Assembly: GCF_003597395.2 (NCBI RefSeq)
Contig: NC_133790.1
Span: 20,052,216 to 20,116,215 of the forward strand
Source of the DNA: Chelonoidis abingdonii
Lineage: Eukaryota; Chordata; Testudines; Testudinidae
Direction: 5' to 3'
DNA length: 64,000 nucleotides
Part shown: piece after piece, positions 1 through 12,229 of the stretch
How positions within the stretch are numbered: the stretch's first letter is position 1
Layout: every line of letters starts with the position of its first letter
The notes under the pieces: generated by a model
Seen by the model: the letters and a program-made list of their open reading frames with translations, nothing else
What the model was told of the DNA's origin: nothing
Databases searched by the model: none
Made by a program: the position numbers and the translations under genes

Positions 1-187
1 ATCAAATTCCAAAGCATTGTTCTTTCTTGGCAATTCTGGAAGCAGGTTAGCGCTAAGTGCTTCCTTCCACTGGTCAGACTATCATTTCTTTCACCTGGTT
101 ACTTTGGTCACTAGCCATTCCTTCCAATCTCTTCCATTCTTGTCTGTACTCCAGGCTCCTGTTTCCCTGTGTTAGTGCTGAATGTCT

Positions 188-207
188 TCACAAGAGGGAG
201 GAGACAC
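188..207 (-). CDS. CHCHD10: CHCHD10 coding exon 4 (last coding piece)
   Basis: 20 nt that complete the split Gly codon and encode V-S-S-L-L-stop, aligned with human L-S-S-L-P-stop. A good pyrimidine tract (TCTCCAATCTCTCCTATGTAG) precedes it and the phase fits exon 3 exactly. Being so short it rests on phase, acceptor quality and the shared C-terminus. Confidence 0.78.
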
Positions 208-3200
208 CTACATAGGAGAGATTGGAGAAACTCAAGTTCACCCTTAGGCAGACAGGACCCTCATGTGTCAAATGCCTGAGTGAGGTGAATGCCCCAGGAT
301 TAGCCAGAATGTGCAAACAAGGGTACTAGTTCAACCAAGCACAAAAGGGGGGTTTGTCTACTCCAGGAAAAGGGAACCCTTCTCCCCCAGCAAATGGGCA
401 AGAAACAAGGGAACTGGCTGGCAGTGGTCTGGGAAAGGAATAAACTCCCCAAAGGAACACGGCAATAGAGCATCCAACCCTTAAAAAGGGATCTCCAAGC
501 CCACTATTAGGAACACCAATTTAATTCTGCTAAGACATGGACCAAAGGTGTCCCTCTTCCCCTTTCCATGATTCCTGAGCATCTTTATGGAGAGGACAAC
601 CAGGGCCGGCGCTACCATTTAGGCGACCTAGGCAATGGCCTAGGGCGCCAGAATTTTGGGGGGCGCTATTTTACCGGGGCGGGGCGGCACGCGGGTCTGG
701 GGGACCTACCGCAGTCATTTCGGCGGACGGTCCGCTGCTGGAAAGGCTCCGGTGGAGCTGCCNNNNNNNNNNNNNNNNNNNNNNNNNNNNNNNNNNNNNN
801 NNNNNNNNNNNNNNNNNNNNNNNNNNNNNNNNNNNNNNNNNNNNNNNNNNNNNNNNNNNNNNNNNNNNNNNNNNNNNNNNNNNNNNNNNNNNNNNNNNNN
901 NNNNNNNNNNNNNNNNNNNNNNNNNNNNNNNNNNNNNNNNNNNNNNNNNNNNNNNNNNNNNNNNNNNNNNNNNNNNNNNNNCCACCGGAGCCTTTCCAGC
1001 AGCGGACCGCCCGCCGAAATGACTGCGGTAGGTCCACCGGACCCGCGGGGGGCGGCAAAATGGCCGTCCGCCTAAGGCGTCAGATACCCTGGCGCCGCTC
1101 CTGAGGACAACACTACCGGAATGGCAGAGACATGAAACTCTGGAGTCACTTCAAAGAGAAGGACAGCAACCTCTTCCACATTAGGAGGTTTGGTTTCTTT
1201 AGGAGGAACTATTAACAAGCTGCTGTTCGAAAGCTCAGAGTCATAGAATCAAAAGGTTGGAAGGGACCTCATGAGGTCATCTAGTCCAACCCCTACCAGA
1301 CTAAACCACACTAGTCTTTCAAACATTAGCTCGTCAGTCCCAGACTCGATATCTGCCCATTGCTGCACCTCCAGGGAAATCAACGCAAAACACACTCACC
1401 ATTATTATATTTGCACTGCTTCAATGCCTCGTTGAAACCTTCACACAAGGTCAAGTCACTCTGATTGGTAGCACATTCCAAGAACTGCTTCATCTCATAG
1501 TGGCAAGGGCCATACTGCGGCTGCTGGAACGCAGGCTGCCTGGGCTCCTACAGACACCCCAAGAAGAAGAAAAAAAAATCCCAGTTTAGAGAGTAACTCT
1601 GGGACTGCAGGAGACAAATATAATGATCTATCATGTCTAGATTTTCCTGATTCCCTGCCAGTCAGGGCAAATATGTGACTAAACTGAGCTCATGTCCCAT
1701 CATCTTGAATTGTTTTCAAAATTGTAGTCCCAAATTCTCAGTGCGTAATGAAATAGAAGGGAGGGCCATGACAGAGAAATAAAAACCTTTCCTAGACACC
1801 AGTAGTCTCACATTAGCAAAAGCAGCATTCCAAATGAGAGGTTAGAATAGGATTTTCCCCCATTCAGAGCAGTAACGGAAGCTTCCTTCATGCCACTCAA
1901 GTTGTTCAGATCCATACACTTAGACTATGTTGTGATACTTCACCCTACAAATTTGCCCGATTGTGAGCTCAGCGAGTGAAACTTCATCATGCCACAACAA
2001 ATGCTGACTGGAAAAGGTGCAAAGGACAGACTGAACTAGCCCAAACAAAAAAGGCCTACAACTAGAATTCAAGGACTGTGTAAGATCAGGCCTCGTAACA
2101 AGAAAAATGCACCAAAATTGGTGTCGAATATTAGGCCTAATTGGTTGACAGAATAACGTGGGGATGGGCTATTCCACCCATCACTCCCTTTTGGGGTCCT
2201 CAAAGAAAGATACTTCAGGGAGGAAAAATTGGCTACTGGAGCAAGCTTCACCATCAGGGCTGCCACCGCTACCCTCTCCTGAGACTCCAGGCCTCATCAT
2301 CCTGATCCTGAGAGATGTCCTGTCCAGACCAGGCCAGAGAGTGGGACCCACATGACATCTGGGATATGAGACTTGGCCTCAGCACCACCGCTTGGTACCC
2401 TTTTCCTTCCCTATCTTCTCTCTTTTTTCCCCTACTGTCTAATAAGCATCTGGCTTATCTGGCCATGACTGCATATTTGGAAACAATGCTATAAGCCAGT
2501 AACTAAAAAGAGGCAGCTAAAAGTAATACCCCAAGCAGCCCAATGCCAGTACAAGTCTGCCAGGCCTCAGAGCGCTGATAGAACCATGTGCTGTGTCTGT
2601 TTTTCCAGTATCAAGATTGCAAATGAGAATCAAAACTAGAGACAAAACTCTGTTGTCTCTCTCTGCTGTTCTCTCTCCCTCTTTTGTCTCAAAAGAAAGC
2701 AGGATTAGACTTAAAACAACAGCAACAGCTCTAACCCACCTCAGCTAACTTATTCTCTTCTCCCCAGAAAGCAGAGTTCTCTTTGATATGATCTAAGCTG
2801 TTAGACAAGAGGGGAGGGGAATTCCTGCTAAAAACTCTCTCCAGCTAAAGGGAAAAAGAAGGCCTTAAAAATTTCTTTCAAATGCAGTAACAGTCTCATT
2901 CTTTTCTGTATCTTTTAATAAAAGTTAAAAGGATTTTTAATGGTGCATTTGTCATGGTACTAAGCAGGCTGAGGTCTCTCTGTGCCAACCCCCAGACTTG
3001 TTTAAAATGGTTTACTGCTGGGCAGTGACTGGGGTAGGTTGACACCTCTGACTCTCTGGATCCCACACATTCCATGGGAATTACTAGAACAGCGACCAAC
3101 ATTCAGCCAAACAAGCTACAGCTTAAAACGCCAACCACGTTTTATGTTGAGTTCCAGTGGGCTCCTATTCCGATACTTTGTTCCTGCAGGACAGGTGGAA

Positions 3201-6142
3201 ATTGGAGGCTTCTGGACTTTAACTGGCTACGTAGACTTCACGACTAGCTACTGAGGCAGGGATTCTTACCCGTTTTCACAGTGGCTAGCACGATTGGACC
3301 ACAATCCCCATTCACAATACCCAGGTGCTACCACCACAGAAATACACTCTGCCTTATGTCCCATTTAAAGAAATATTCTAGAGAGGGCAGTGATGAGAAG
3401 CAAAGAGGTAGAATGATTGGGAAGGCGATGTCTCCATCACTCTGTACTGGGGACTTTTTAGGAAGCAGCTCCACATTCAATTTACCTTGACTACAAAAGT
3501 ACAGAGCTTTGCAGAAAAAGCCTTTCTAAAGGAGATGCTAGGGTTTTTCGTATGGGCCACAGCCTGCTTTCCCCAATACCTAGAGATCTAGCTAACCTCA
3601 AGGCAGGCTCTGTTTTACGTAACAGTTACTCCACAGGTTGCACTTTGCTAATAATTTCCACTTTCGGATGCCCCACCAGGTGATGGGAATTGCACCATGT
3701 CTCTCCAAGGGGACAGGTGGATCCCAACACTGCTTCCAGGCAGAAAGAAAAGACGACTTGTTGCTCTGCATCTCCAAAAGCTCTTTATGCACCTCAGTCT
3801 TCAACAGCCCGGTAAAACTGGGCAGGATTAGTCACTTTACACAGAGAAAGTGAAGCAGAGCAATTCAGCAACTCCAGTGCCAAAGGGTAACCTCATAAGG
3901 GGCAGGATTAGAACTAGAGAGTTCCTGACTTCCAGTCCCAGGTTTAGACTCAGGACCAGTTCCAACAAATAGGGGCACAGAAAGTCATCTAATTGTCCCT
4001 CCTTTTAAGCACTAAGGCTAGTGTGCTCTGCCCCAACTGGCTAGAAGGTCAATCTCAGAAGTACAGGGCTGGAGATCAGAGAACATGTCTGGCACTTTGT
4101 GAGTTTGGGATTACAGTTCAGGTAACAGGGGTAGAGGGGGGAAACATGTTTTGTGTCCCAGTCAGGACCAGTGTTAGCGTCTCCAGCTAGGAAAGATGAA
4201 AGCAGGTTAATGTCAACTGATTTATTTTAATCTAACTCCCAAAGCCAAGGCAGGCTTTCAGAAATTAAGTTCAGCTAGTTTCACAATACCTATCCCACTG
4301 ATTTTTAGTAGATAAAAATGAGTTTTTTCTGTGTAATAAAGGCATCTTATTAACTTTAAAGCCAAACTGACTAGCAAAGTTCAGTAAATCAGTGTTCCAA
4401 ATCCAGACAGAGAATATACATGGGGCTGTTTCCTCTACAGACTAGCATCGTGTTCTGTTCTCTTGTCCCCACTTAAATCTCAGGTTTAGTTCTAGGCACA
4501 AACATGCCCCTACACACAAGGCACCTCAGAGGCTCCTTAGTAACAGCAGGGCTTAAAATGGATATTGTTTTTGTTCTCCTGGAGTGTATGAAGGCCTTCT
4601 AGGACACATGACAACCAGCCCTGCTTCTTGGACTCCAGCAACCTCTGAAGAATAGTTTCCTGGTGAAATCATGGAGCTGCATTACCTGGATAGTACTGGC
4701 TGGTTTCGCTGGCTCAGTGCTGCTACCGCCACTGAATGCCCCAGTGAGAGCACTGCCAACCACGTGGCCCACTGCAGATCCAACAGCAACCCCAGCAGCA
4801 GTGGTAGCCATCTGGGCCATCAGGCCAGGCTGTTGGGGCTGGCCTGGGGCTGCAACAGCTGAAGGTGGAGGATGAGCTGGGGCTGCACTGCTGAGCACAT
4901 GAGAAACGAACAAGGAGAGGAGAGAGTTTAGTGAAATTTGTCAAGGAGGAAGCTTATACTAGACATAACGATCATAGGAATCAGATACCCCAGCAGCTCA
5001 CCTGCTTGTGGTCCCACCTAGGTATATTCCAAGGGCAGATAAGCGGGAGAATACACTGTGTGGTACTTTTCTGAGACTGGTTTACATTCAGTTTAGCAGC
5101 AAGTGAAAGAAAAAGGACCCCATGCTGCTTCTCAGTTTTCACACAAGTCAGCTCAACAGCTTTGTGGTTACAAATCTGGCACTGCCACCCCAGAAACAGA
5201 TCTTATTTACTTCCTCCCATACTTGTGTGCGCACAAACTCAGGAATTTATTCCATCTTCTAAACATACACCCACTTGCAGGCAAATATGTCAAGATGACA
5301 CCACCATGGTGGAAGTCACCTTGAGACATCCATCCCTCTCAGCCACCCAAGGGCACTGGTAAGAATATGGCTGGCATTGTACTTCCGCAACTGATTAGTA
5401 ACTAGTTGCAGAGCACGGTCAGGATCCCAGAGGGTGAGGTTTTTCTTTCAGCCACAGGAGGAAGTGCAGCATTGCTAGCTGGTGCAATTGTGGGGAGGAG
5501 CAGGTGATCAGACAGACCAAAGGTGACCCACGGAGCCCCACAGCTGACTTGAGGAGTACTCTGGGTGAAGCCCTCCTTGGGGTGATCACCAGGGCAAAGG
5601 ACAGCCCAGGCTGGAAACAATGGCACCGCTAGCCCATTAAGGGGCAGGGATTACACATCACCAGTCTGGGGAGATTCACCACTTCACCGTGAATGCTCCT
5701 TTACAACGTGCGCTAAGGATTTCTGCTAAACCAGGCGTTTCACCTTGCATTGGGCTGCCAGGCTCAGCGCGCTTGTCCCGGGCCCGAGGAAGAGCTGGGT
5801 GTGTCTGGCCAACAGAAGCTGGGCCAATGCCACCCCACTGCTTGTCACTCCGGAGAGAGGCGCTGCTCAAGCACAGGGCATGATAGGAGCCGGCCCTGGG
5901 GCGCAGGAACAAGGCTGGCGCCAGCGCTAACTAATGCCCGCACCTTTCGCAGGGGGGACACAAAGGAGCCCAGAGCCCCGGGCGCAGGGGCTCTGGGGCA
6001 GGGCCCGGGACTCACGCGGATTGTCACTCCCGGGCAGCTCCCGGAGCTAGGGACCCTGCACCCGTCATAGGGTCACCCCGACACACCGCCCCCACCTGAC
6101 TGCGGCCGGCCGGGCCGCCGCGCTCCTACTCCCCCTAGGCAT
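188..6142 (-). CDS. CHCHD10: CHCHD10, complete coding region in four exons
   Basis: Coiled-coil-helix domain protein of the mitochondrial intermembrane space, linked to MICOS and cristae upkeep and a partner of CHCHD2 (family knowledge). Exons 6142-6096, 4890-4686, 1547-1400 and 207-188 join in frame with GT-AG introns to 139 aa (human 142). The start reads [14 protein letters not shown], close to the human N-terminus. Residues about 15-45 are Pro/Ala rich, followed by a Gly/Ala hydrophobic segment ([20 protein letters not shown]). Exon 3 gives both CX9C pairs: C99-C109 and C119-C129, the disulfide scaffold imported through MIA40. The C-terminus is GVSSLL against human GLSSLP. The gene points away from MMP11. 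Exon 2 starts at a tandem CAGCAG acceptor. The 3'UTR and poly(A) site lie beyond the left edge. The identification is secure; the tiny last exon is the least certain part. Confidence 0.93.
601..1103. mobile_element. hAT-like non-autonomous DNA element with internal gap
   Basis: The ends are CAGGGCCGGCGCTA and, inverted, CAGGAGCGGCGCCA. The element is flanked on both sides by the identical 8-mer AGGACAAC (593-600 and 1104-1111), the target duplication size of hAT transposons. About 53 bases on each side of the internal N run are near-perfect inverted copies of each other. No transposase frame is present. Confidence 0.85.
763..981. other. Assembly gap (219 N)
   Basis: 219 undetermined bases between two inverted arms of the hAT-like element. 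The missing part is probably the centre of a hairpin-forming sequence. Confidence 0.99.
1240..1300 (-). repeat. CR1 LINE 3' end
   Basis: Read on the minus strand this is GGTTGGACTAGATGACCTCA followed by GGTCCCTTCCAACC and ATTCTATGA, the 3' tail typical of sauropsid CR1 elements. Confidence 0.7.
1400..1547 (-). CDS. CHCHD10: CHCHD10 coding exon 3 (twin CX9C)
   Basis: 148 nt starting with GAG after a T-rich tract and GTCTGTAG, ending at donor GTGAGT. It encodes both CX9C helices ([11 protein letters not shown] and [11 protein letters not shown]), the diagnostic part of the CHCH domain. Confidence 0.95.
1548..4685 (-). other. CHCHD10 intron 2
   Basis: 3.1 kb GT-AG intron without any open frame resembling a gene. 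Part of it (about 2060-2760) looks like old dispersed repeat, but I cannot assign a class. Confidence 0.7.
4686..4890 (-). CDS. CHCHD10: CHCHD10 coding exon 2
   Basis: 205 nt encoding the Pro-rich stretch and the conserved segment [20 protein letters not shown]. It follows a pyrimidine-rich tract and CTCAG; the first bases CAG form a second possible acceptor, so one Ser may be optional. The donor is GTAATG after TCCAG. Confidence 0.93.
4891..6095 (-). other. CHCHD10 intron 1
   Basis: 1.2 kb GT-AG intron. Its promoter-proximal part (from about 5740) is GC- and CpG-rich and belongs to the CHCHD10 CpG island. No gene or named repeat seen in the rest. Confidence 0.75.
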
Positions 6143-6350
6143 CCTCAGGCCGCCGCCTCCGTCCCGAGTCTCCTTGAGCACGGGCGCCGCGCAGCCGGTT
6201 TAAAGGGCTGGCGAGGGAAACCACGTGGCTAGGCATTGCCGTTCGGCTACTACAGAGCATGCGCCCCGTGAATCGCGCATCCTCAGTGACAGTATGTGAA
6301 GCCGTTGCCCTCACTAGGCCTGCCATCACTTTGCTCTCTGCGCAGGCGCC
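5740..6350. promoter_or_regulatory. CpG-rich promoter region of CHCHD10
   Basis: CpG-dense sequence spans exon 1 and its upstream side, unlike the AT-richer flanks. Upstream of the start (minus) are GCATGCGC at 6257-6264, preceded on the plus strand by CTACTACAGA, and TGCGCAGGCGC at 6339-6349. These resemble NRF1 and ZNF143-type sites. NRF1 control would suit a nuclear gene for a mitochondrial protein, but binding is inference. No TATA box is evident. Confidence 0.6.
6096..6142 (-). CDS. CHCHD10: CHCHD10 coding exon 1
   Basis: 47 nt from the ATG, encoding [14 protein letters not shown] plus two bases of a split codon, followed by donor GTGGG. The first eight residues match human CHCHD10, which decides the start. 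Confidence 0.9.
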
Positions 6351-7639
6351 CTTACTCCACGTGGCTCCAGGCCAGAAGCTGGTTGTTTGAGAGCTGCATG
6401 TCTGACCTTCAGCTGTTTTCCGGAGAGTGCTGGCAGGAGCAAGGCAGGGACGGGCCTTGTGGTCAGTGCAGGATAATGCCCAGTGAAGGCACCTTGGCCT
6501 GAGACTCCAATGCCACTGGAAAGCATCATTCCCAAGCGATCGGTCTGTGTATCCGTGAGCTCTCAATCCTGCTGTCCCATAGCATCATCCAGGGTCATCC
6601 TAGCCAGCCTCCCTGACTTTCTGGTTAACTGGAGGGGAGAGGATCCTGTAAAATCGTTTTTGAGCAGCTGACTTGTGGTCATGAATGGAAAAGGCTGAAA
6701 ACCACTGGTCTGTCCTGTGCCTGCATTTCTAAAGCCCCCACCATGGTATAGATATGAAGAGCTGTAGATGAGTGATACAGAGGGCCCCTTCCCCTTGGTA
6801 TATTTCTCGCATGGCCTGCGCCTGTATGGCTTGGGCTTTGAGCTCATCACACCCCAGCAACTAATCAGAGATGGTTCTAGTGGCTTCTTAGGGCACTTCC
6901 AAGGGATGTCCAGTGATAGCACCTGTGCTCTTGTTTAGTAAGAACTGAACTCAGACCCTGGTGTTACAGGAGGGAGTGCTGTGCTCTGCTATTGGAGGTG
7001 TCCTCTGCTTCAGGACAGTCAGCCTGCTCCCTCTCCTGGCCAGGCAACATTGTTGGAGACTAGTTGGTTGTGTCTGCACATCACTGATTTCCAGTACAAC
7101 ATCTTGAGTATATCCATAGCATTCTCATTGTTATTCCAGAAGACACATAAATTACTGCAGTCTCAGTTAGTTTTCCCAGAGCTAACATCATAATGGCAAG
7201 TTGACATATTTTTGGTAGAGTCTCCTGTACCTGCTCACTAATAATAGATATAATTGTCGCACCTGAATTCAGTCAGTTTAAATGATTATCACTGTGTCCT
7301 TTTGTCATGAGAAACAATTCGTGTCACATGTTTCAGTAACTAGCCGTGTGCCCACCAGAGGGTGCTATCTGACTTCTTTTAGCTGCACTCTCATGAAGTT
7401 CAGTATGGTGGGTGTATGGAAGGAAGATACACACACACCTCTGAAGGTGCCCCTTTTTCATAATCTCTTACAAAACATCGTTCAGCTCTCGCAGGAAATC
7501 AGGATTTTAATATTTGTCTATCAGGTATTTCTAAGGCATCTGTCACCTTAGTATCTAAATCAATGCACATTCAATGAGCATTTTACCCCAAACAAGGTTT
7601 ATCACAGTTGAAGAAGTTGTATATTGCTAGCGGTAGGTT

Positions 7640-7860
7640 TAAGTTGAGAGGTAAGGTGCTGGCCTGAGGCTTGGAATATCCAGCTCAGTTCCCTCTTCCG
7701 CCCCAGACTTTGTGTTTGATCCTGGGGAAAGCTCTCTAGACCTCAGTTCCTTGTTTGTAAAATGGGAATAATGGCACGGCACTGTGAGGATATGTCAGAG
7801 ACTGAGCGAAGCACAGATACTGCAATAATGGGGCTGGGTAAGTACCTAAGATAGTTTGTC
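7640..7860 (+). repeat. MIR-like SINE relic
   Basis: Contains a text close to the MIR core: CCTCAGTTCCTTGTTTGTAA followed by AATGGGAATAATGG, preceded by a degenerate tRNA-like part. Old and diverged. Confidence 0.55.
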
Positions 7861-10800
7861 CCCAAATCAGTAATACCCGAGTGGGATATAGTATCAAACA
7901 GAGGGGTTGTTGTCTCTTCATTGTTCTGAAAGTGGCTCTAACAGGTATACCATCAAAAGCCTTAGGGGGTGCTTTATTCTCTGTACTGGCTCTCCAATGC
8001 ACGTAGAGCCCCATTCAGCCTCTCTGTCTTCATTGTCTAAAGTTTCCAAGGGACTGGCCCTAGCTACTTTTCCCTTCACAACTGTCAGCTAGGACTTCCC
8101 ACCAACAGCAGAGGTTCACGAGTGCAGGAGAAAGAATTTCAGGAGTTGGCCTTAGCCTCTGCAATTCATCTCACACATGATCAGAATGACCCATAGGCTT
8201 CACCGTTCAGCATTGCCACTTCTCCCAATTTGTGGTGCTTTTGTGAAAGCCCCAGGTGCTCGAGTCGCGAGATTAGGTGAGCATCTGAACTTTCATTTAG
8301 AAAAAGGTTTTAGCTCTGATGGTTGTAGAGAAATTCTTGAAAATATGAATCCTAAAGACTATGACACCAGAAGACAAGTAAAAGGAACCCACAAATTATT
8401 CTGTTCAAAAATCTCGATTTTTAATCCTCCCTCATGATTTTTGAGCCCAACCCATGATTTCTTTAACAAGTAGGTTGGTGATAGTGCCGCTTCCAGAACT
8501 AAATGCAAACCCAATCGTTTTAACTCAGATGCTCCACTAAGGGGGGCTGCATAGGTACCTATATAGATAGATGAGAGAGTTATACAGACAGACCTCTTGA
8601 TGATTTCCTACTCCCTTTTCACCCTGTTTTGGCATCTCCACTAGTCTGCAGCTCAGCCCCATATTTTTCTAAGAGAAACAGAGTTAATATTTCTGGAAAT
8701 GGCAAGTATGTGACGTGTCACTTCCATTGTGGAGGGGAAAGACACTTTCCATCCTGACCTCACCCCACTACTAGGGTCCATAAGAAGCAACCCCCAGCTC
8801 CAGAATCTGATCCCTGCAGGGAGCTGCTGAGCACACCAAGGAGGTCACAAGCTACTGAACTGTGCCCCACATATGCCAGTGTTCCCCTTCTCACCAGAAA
8901 GCCCAGTCAACCACCACAAGATGCCCTGAAAACCAAATGGAAAGACACTGCCCCAGAACCAGGGATTTTTTCCATTGGCTGCTCAACCCTTTTCATTATG
9001 GCAGGAGGCGGGGATGGAGAAAAGGCACCAAAAGCCAAAGCACCGTAGGAAACCTCACCGTCTGCACCACCAAATTCCAGAGAGCGTGTTCACCGAGGCA
9101 GGAAAGTGGAGATATTGTGACACAGCTGCAAGTTCATGACACCCCGTGCAAATAGACCCAGTTCAGACAGGCTGACTTTGTTCAGGAGTAAGAGCCCCAA
9201 ACCGTAACAGAGAGAGGGGGAGGCACCACATCCGCCCGAGTCTGACTAGGGGAGTTTCATAGCCCTTTCCCTATTATCGTCTGGCAATCGCCATCCCTTT
9301 CCGTCATCACATGCACCATTAAGAGAGGATCTTTGCAATGGGCCTTTTGTTGTTTCTTGCCCAGAAGCTGCTGCAGGGAGATGGCTGAAGCAGCAGCTGG
9401 CTAAAGAGAATAGTACATTCCCAGGGGAGTTAGTGAGGCTAGGGAAGCACTGAGGGAACCTGCAACTGAGGGAGAGTATCCTAAGCTGGACTCAGATATC
9501 TGTATCTGTGACGTCAGGAGTCGCCACAGGGTCTGGCTGATGCCCAGAAGCTGCCTCCTGGTTCAAACCACGGTGCCCCCAACCAGCATGGAGGCTTGTG
9601 CTTGTCAGCCCTGGGCAGCAATGTCCGGGAATAATACCAACAAGGCTGTGCGGCTGTGACTGGTTGCTTCAAATCACCTGGCCTGCAAAGTGTTCACCTT
9701 TGGGGCCATGGCAGTTTTGTTTTGGAGAGCTTCTCAAAGGGGAATTTAGTGCTAACAAATGTGTCACAATCCAGGTGTGGCCCAGGCACAAGTAGCCATG
9801 CAAGCTTTCCTACCTCCCACCCTCAGTGGTGAGAGGGTAGCGCATCCAATCCTTAACCTAGAAGATGCTGATATTGCCAAAGAAGGCACCCGTTGATTCT
9901 GATAGCATGTGCACCAGGAACTGGATTTAGTTGCAGACTCACGTCAGGAAGGTCACTGAACAATCCTTAGATGCAGAATTGGCTGGGCTGTCCTTCCCAC
10001 TGACACCAAGGTGGACGGGACTCAGTACGTGTTTTCAGCAGTTGTTGAGATATTTGTTACTCAGGCTTTCCAGGGTGTGCTGTGCAGTGTCCCACTGAGT
10101 CTGGTTTTCCTAGATTACATCCCAGATGTTCTGCATGTTATCGACAGGAACGCACTCAGAGCTGACAATAGCCAACTGCAGCCAGCTTCACACACTGCTA
10201 GGGAAGCTGGAGAGTTTTGTCATGTCTGCCTCAGTATCTGATTTTCAGGTCTGACCCACCTTTTGCTTTATCTGGCCCCCTACGCACTGTAATGATGACC
10301 CTGTAGTTGTGAGATCCAGGTTCTCAGAGGTGAGCTGATGGGTTTTATTACAGGGTGGAATAACTTTTCTCTCTCCTGATGGCTTTTACCATCTTATAAA
10401 GCAACGCATGAGAGGAAGGGAAGGCACATGAATGCAGAGCTCCCACTCTGATGTCTGTTATGAATTTGCACTTCACTTTCTACAGCACAGCGCTGCCAGA
10501 TAGAAACAACAAAAGACCCTGAGAGGGCAAACCACTCTCTTAAAGTGCTTGGATACTTAGTTTTTTACTACCCCAAGCAGACAGTATCTCAGGGATTAAG
10601 TGATACGAGGCAAGCGGCTTTCATCTCTGGACACAGCTGTCCAAATGTGCCTGACTGCGGTTAGCTGGTCTCAGTGTACTGGGCCACATCACAAAACCAC
10701 CCCACAGTATGGCGTGGCTAGCTGCAGTCTCCCCCCCCGCTCACTCCCCGAAGGCCAGGGCAGGATTAGCAGTGGTGCAGCAGGTCAGAAATGAGAGGGG

Positions 10801-11089
10801 TGGGTGGAGTTGTGTAGGGGAAGCCTTCACACTGCTTGTCTGAACCATGCCTGACTCTAGCCATTGCTAGCCCTCTCTTCGGAGAATGCAAAATGAAGGA
10901 GCCTCACCTGTCAGTGAGACTGGCTGACTCAGGGGATGGCTAATGGGACCCCTCTGATACTTGCTCTTGTAGGTCACCGGCCCAGACCCCAGTCAGGTCC
11001 GTTATAACGCAAATCCTGTCGGAGGGCTGTGCACATCCCAAGAACACTCGACTGGTAAGGAGGCGAAGAAGTGAACGTGACATGGGAAC

Positions 11090-11280
11090 TGGCTGTCTAT
11101 CTGAGGTACTCATCGGGCCCCTATCACTGTTGTATCTGAATGCCTCACAATCCTCCCCACGGCCCTGTGAGGTGGGGATTAGGAAGACGGAACTCTCTTC
11201 CCCATCACGGTTGAGGCACATTAGCCCAGCACCATGAGGGCAGCTTGTAATGCCAATGTGTGGATAGATCTAGGACGTCT
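11090..11280 (-). repeat. MIR-like SINE relic
   Basis: Shows the reverse-oriented MIR-type core around CTCACAATCCTCCCCACGGC and CCTGTGAGGTGGGGATTA. Heavily diverged. Confidence 0.45.
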
Positions 11281-12229
11281 GTTTCCAGGGCATTACAGCC
11301 ACTTTATAAGAGTTTAATGGAAAGAGGACATTGCAGTTTGGGAGAACAAAGCTACTTGTTAAAGAGCTGCAGATAAGGTGTATATGAATTTGATTTCAGG
11401 GGATGAGAAATGTCCTTACCTGCTTATTTATTAAGATGTTCTTTGCAGCAGGCATTTCCCTGACTAGATTCCCCAGAAGGGGTGCTCCTGTGCTCTGCTC
11501 TCTCTCTCTTCTCTTTCTTTGATCCTCTCCTCACTCTCTTGCCTTGGCTTTTGGTCTTTGCCTTGAAATGGAGATGGAGAATCTGTCAGTGCCACCCTCG
11601 CCCCTGGCAGATCAGTCCCAATGCTGCACCCTGCAGAAATAATTCCTGAGAGCCAATGAATCATCACATAGTGCAGGCCACATCACAGCCGTCTATAACG
11701 TTTCCCTTATTCCTTCAGCTTTGCCTGCATTTGTGCTTATTTCTCTCTCAGGCCGTATCCCGTAGTGAACACCTTTCCTTGCTGGTGTTTTCACTCACAG
11801 CCCCTGTGTGCCACTTCCTCAGAGACCCAGGAATTTCTTATGTCTTCCCAGAACCTACAGATTGATGGGGATTAGTGCTGGTGAGAGTAGATGACCACTG
11901 ACGTGTTTATCGGGTTCATGTCATGCACCCCAGTAGTAACTCCATGGGTACATGTAGCAAGCCTGGAGTCACAGAGTGCTCACAGGTTCCAGTCAGGGCA
12001 GACTGAGATGTTTAATAGCTTTTACTGTGTTCAGCTGAGAATTTTTATTACTGCTATTATCACCCCAAACTGAGTATTTCTGAAAGTCGGCGCAAGCCAG
12101 GGCAGAACTAGAGATCAGGGTCTGAATGCTGCCCAGTGGGCTGGCAAAGGCATTCAAGTCTTGGTAGACATTAGACGTCTGATATATGGGCACAACCCTT
12201 GAAAGACTAAGACCCTGAACTGGCTTTCT

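Larger units (their letters stand above)
208..1399 (-). other. CHCHD10 intron 3
   Basis: 1.19 kb GT-AG intron. It contains a hAT-like element with the assembly gap (601-1103) and a reversed CR1 3' end (about 1240-1300). The rest shows nothing I can name. Confidence 0.75.

Noticed and set aside
568..1104. Open frame across the N run
   Set aside because: It is created by the undetermined bases and the inverted arms of a transposon.
1151..1170. Alternative last exon of CHCHD10 reading G-C-C-P-S-L-stop after an AG
   Set aside because: The pyrimidine tract is poor and the residues do not match the family; 188-207 fits phase, acceptor and C-terminus better.
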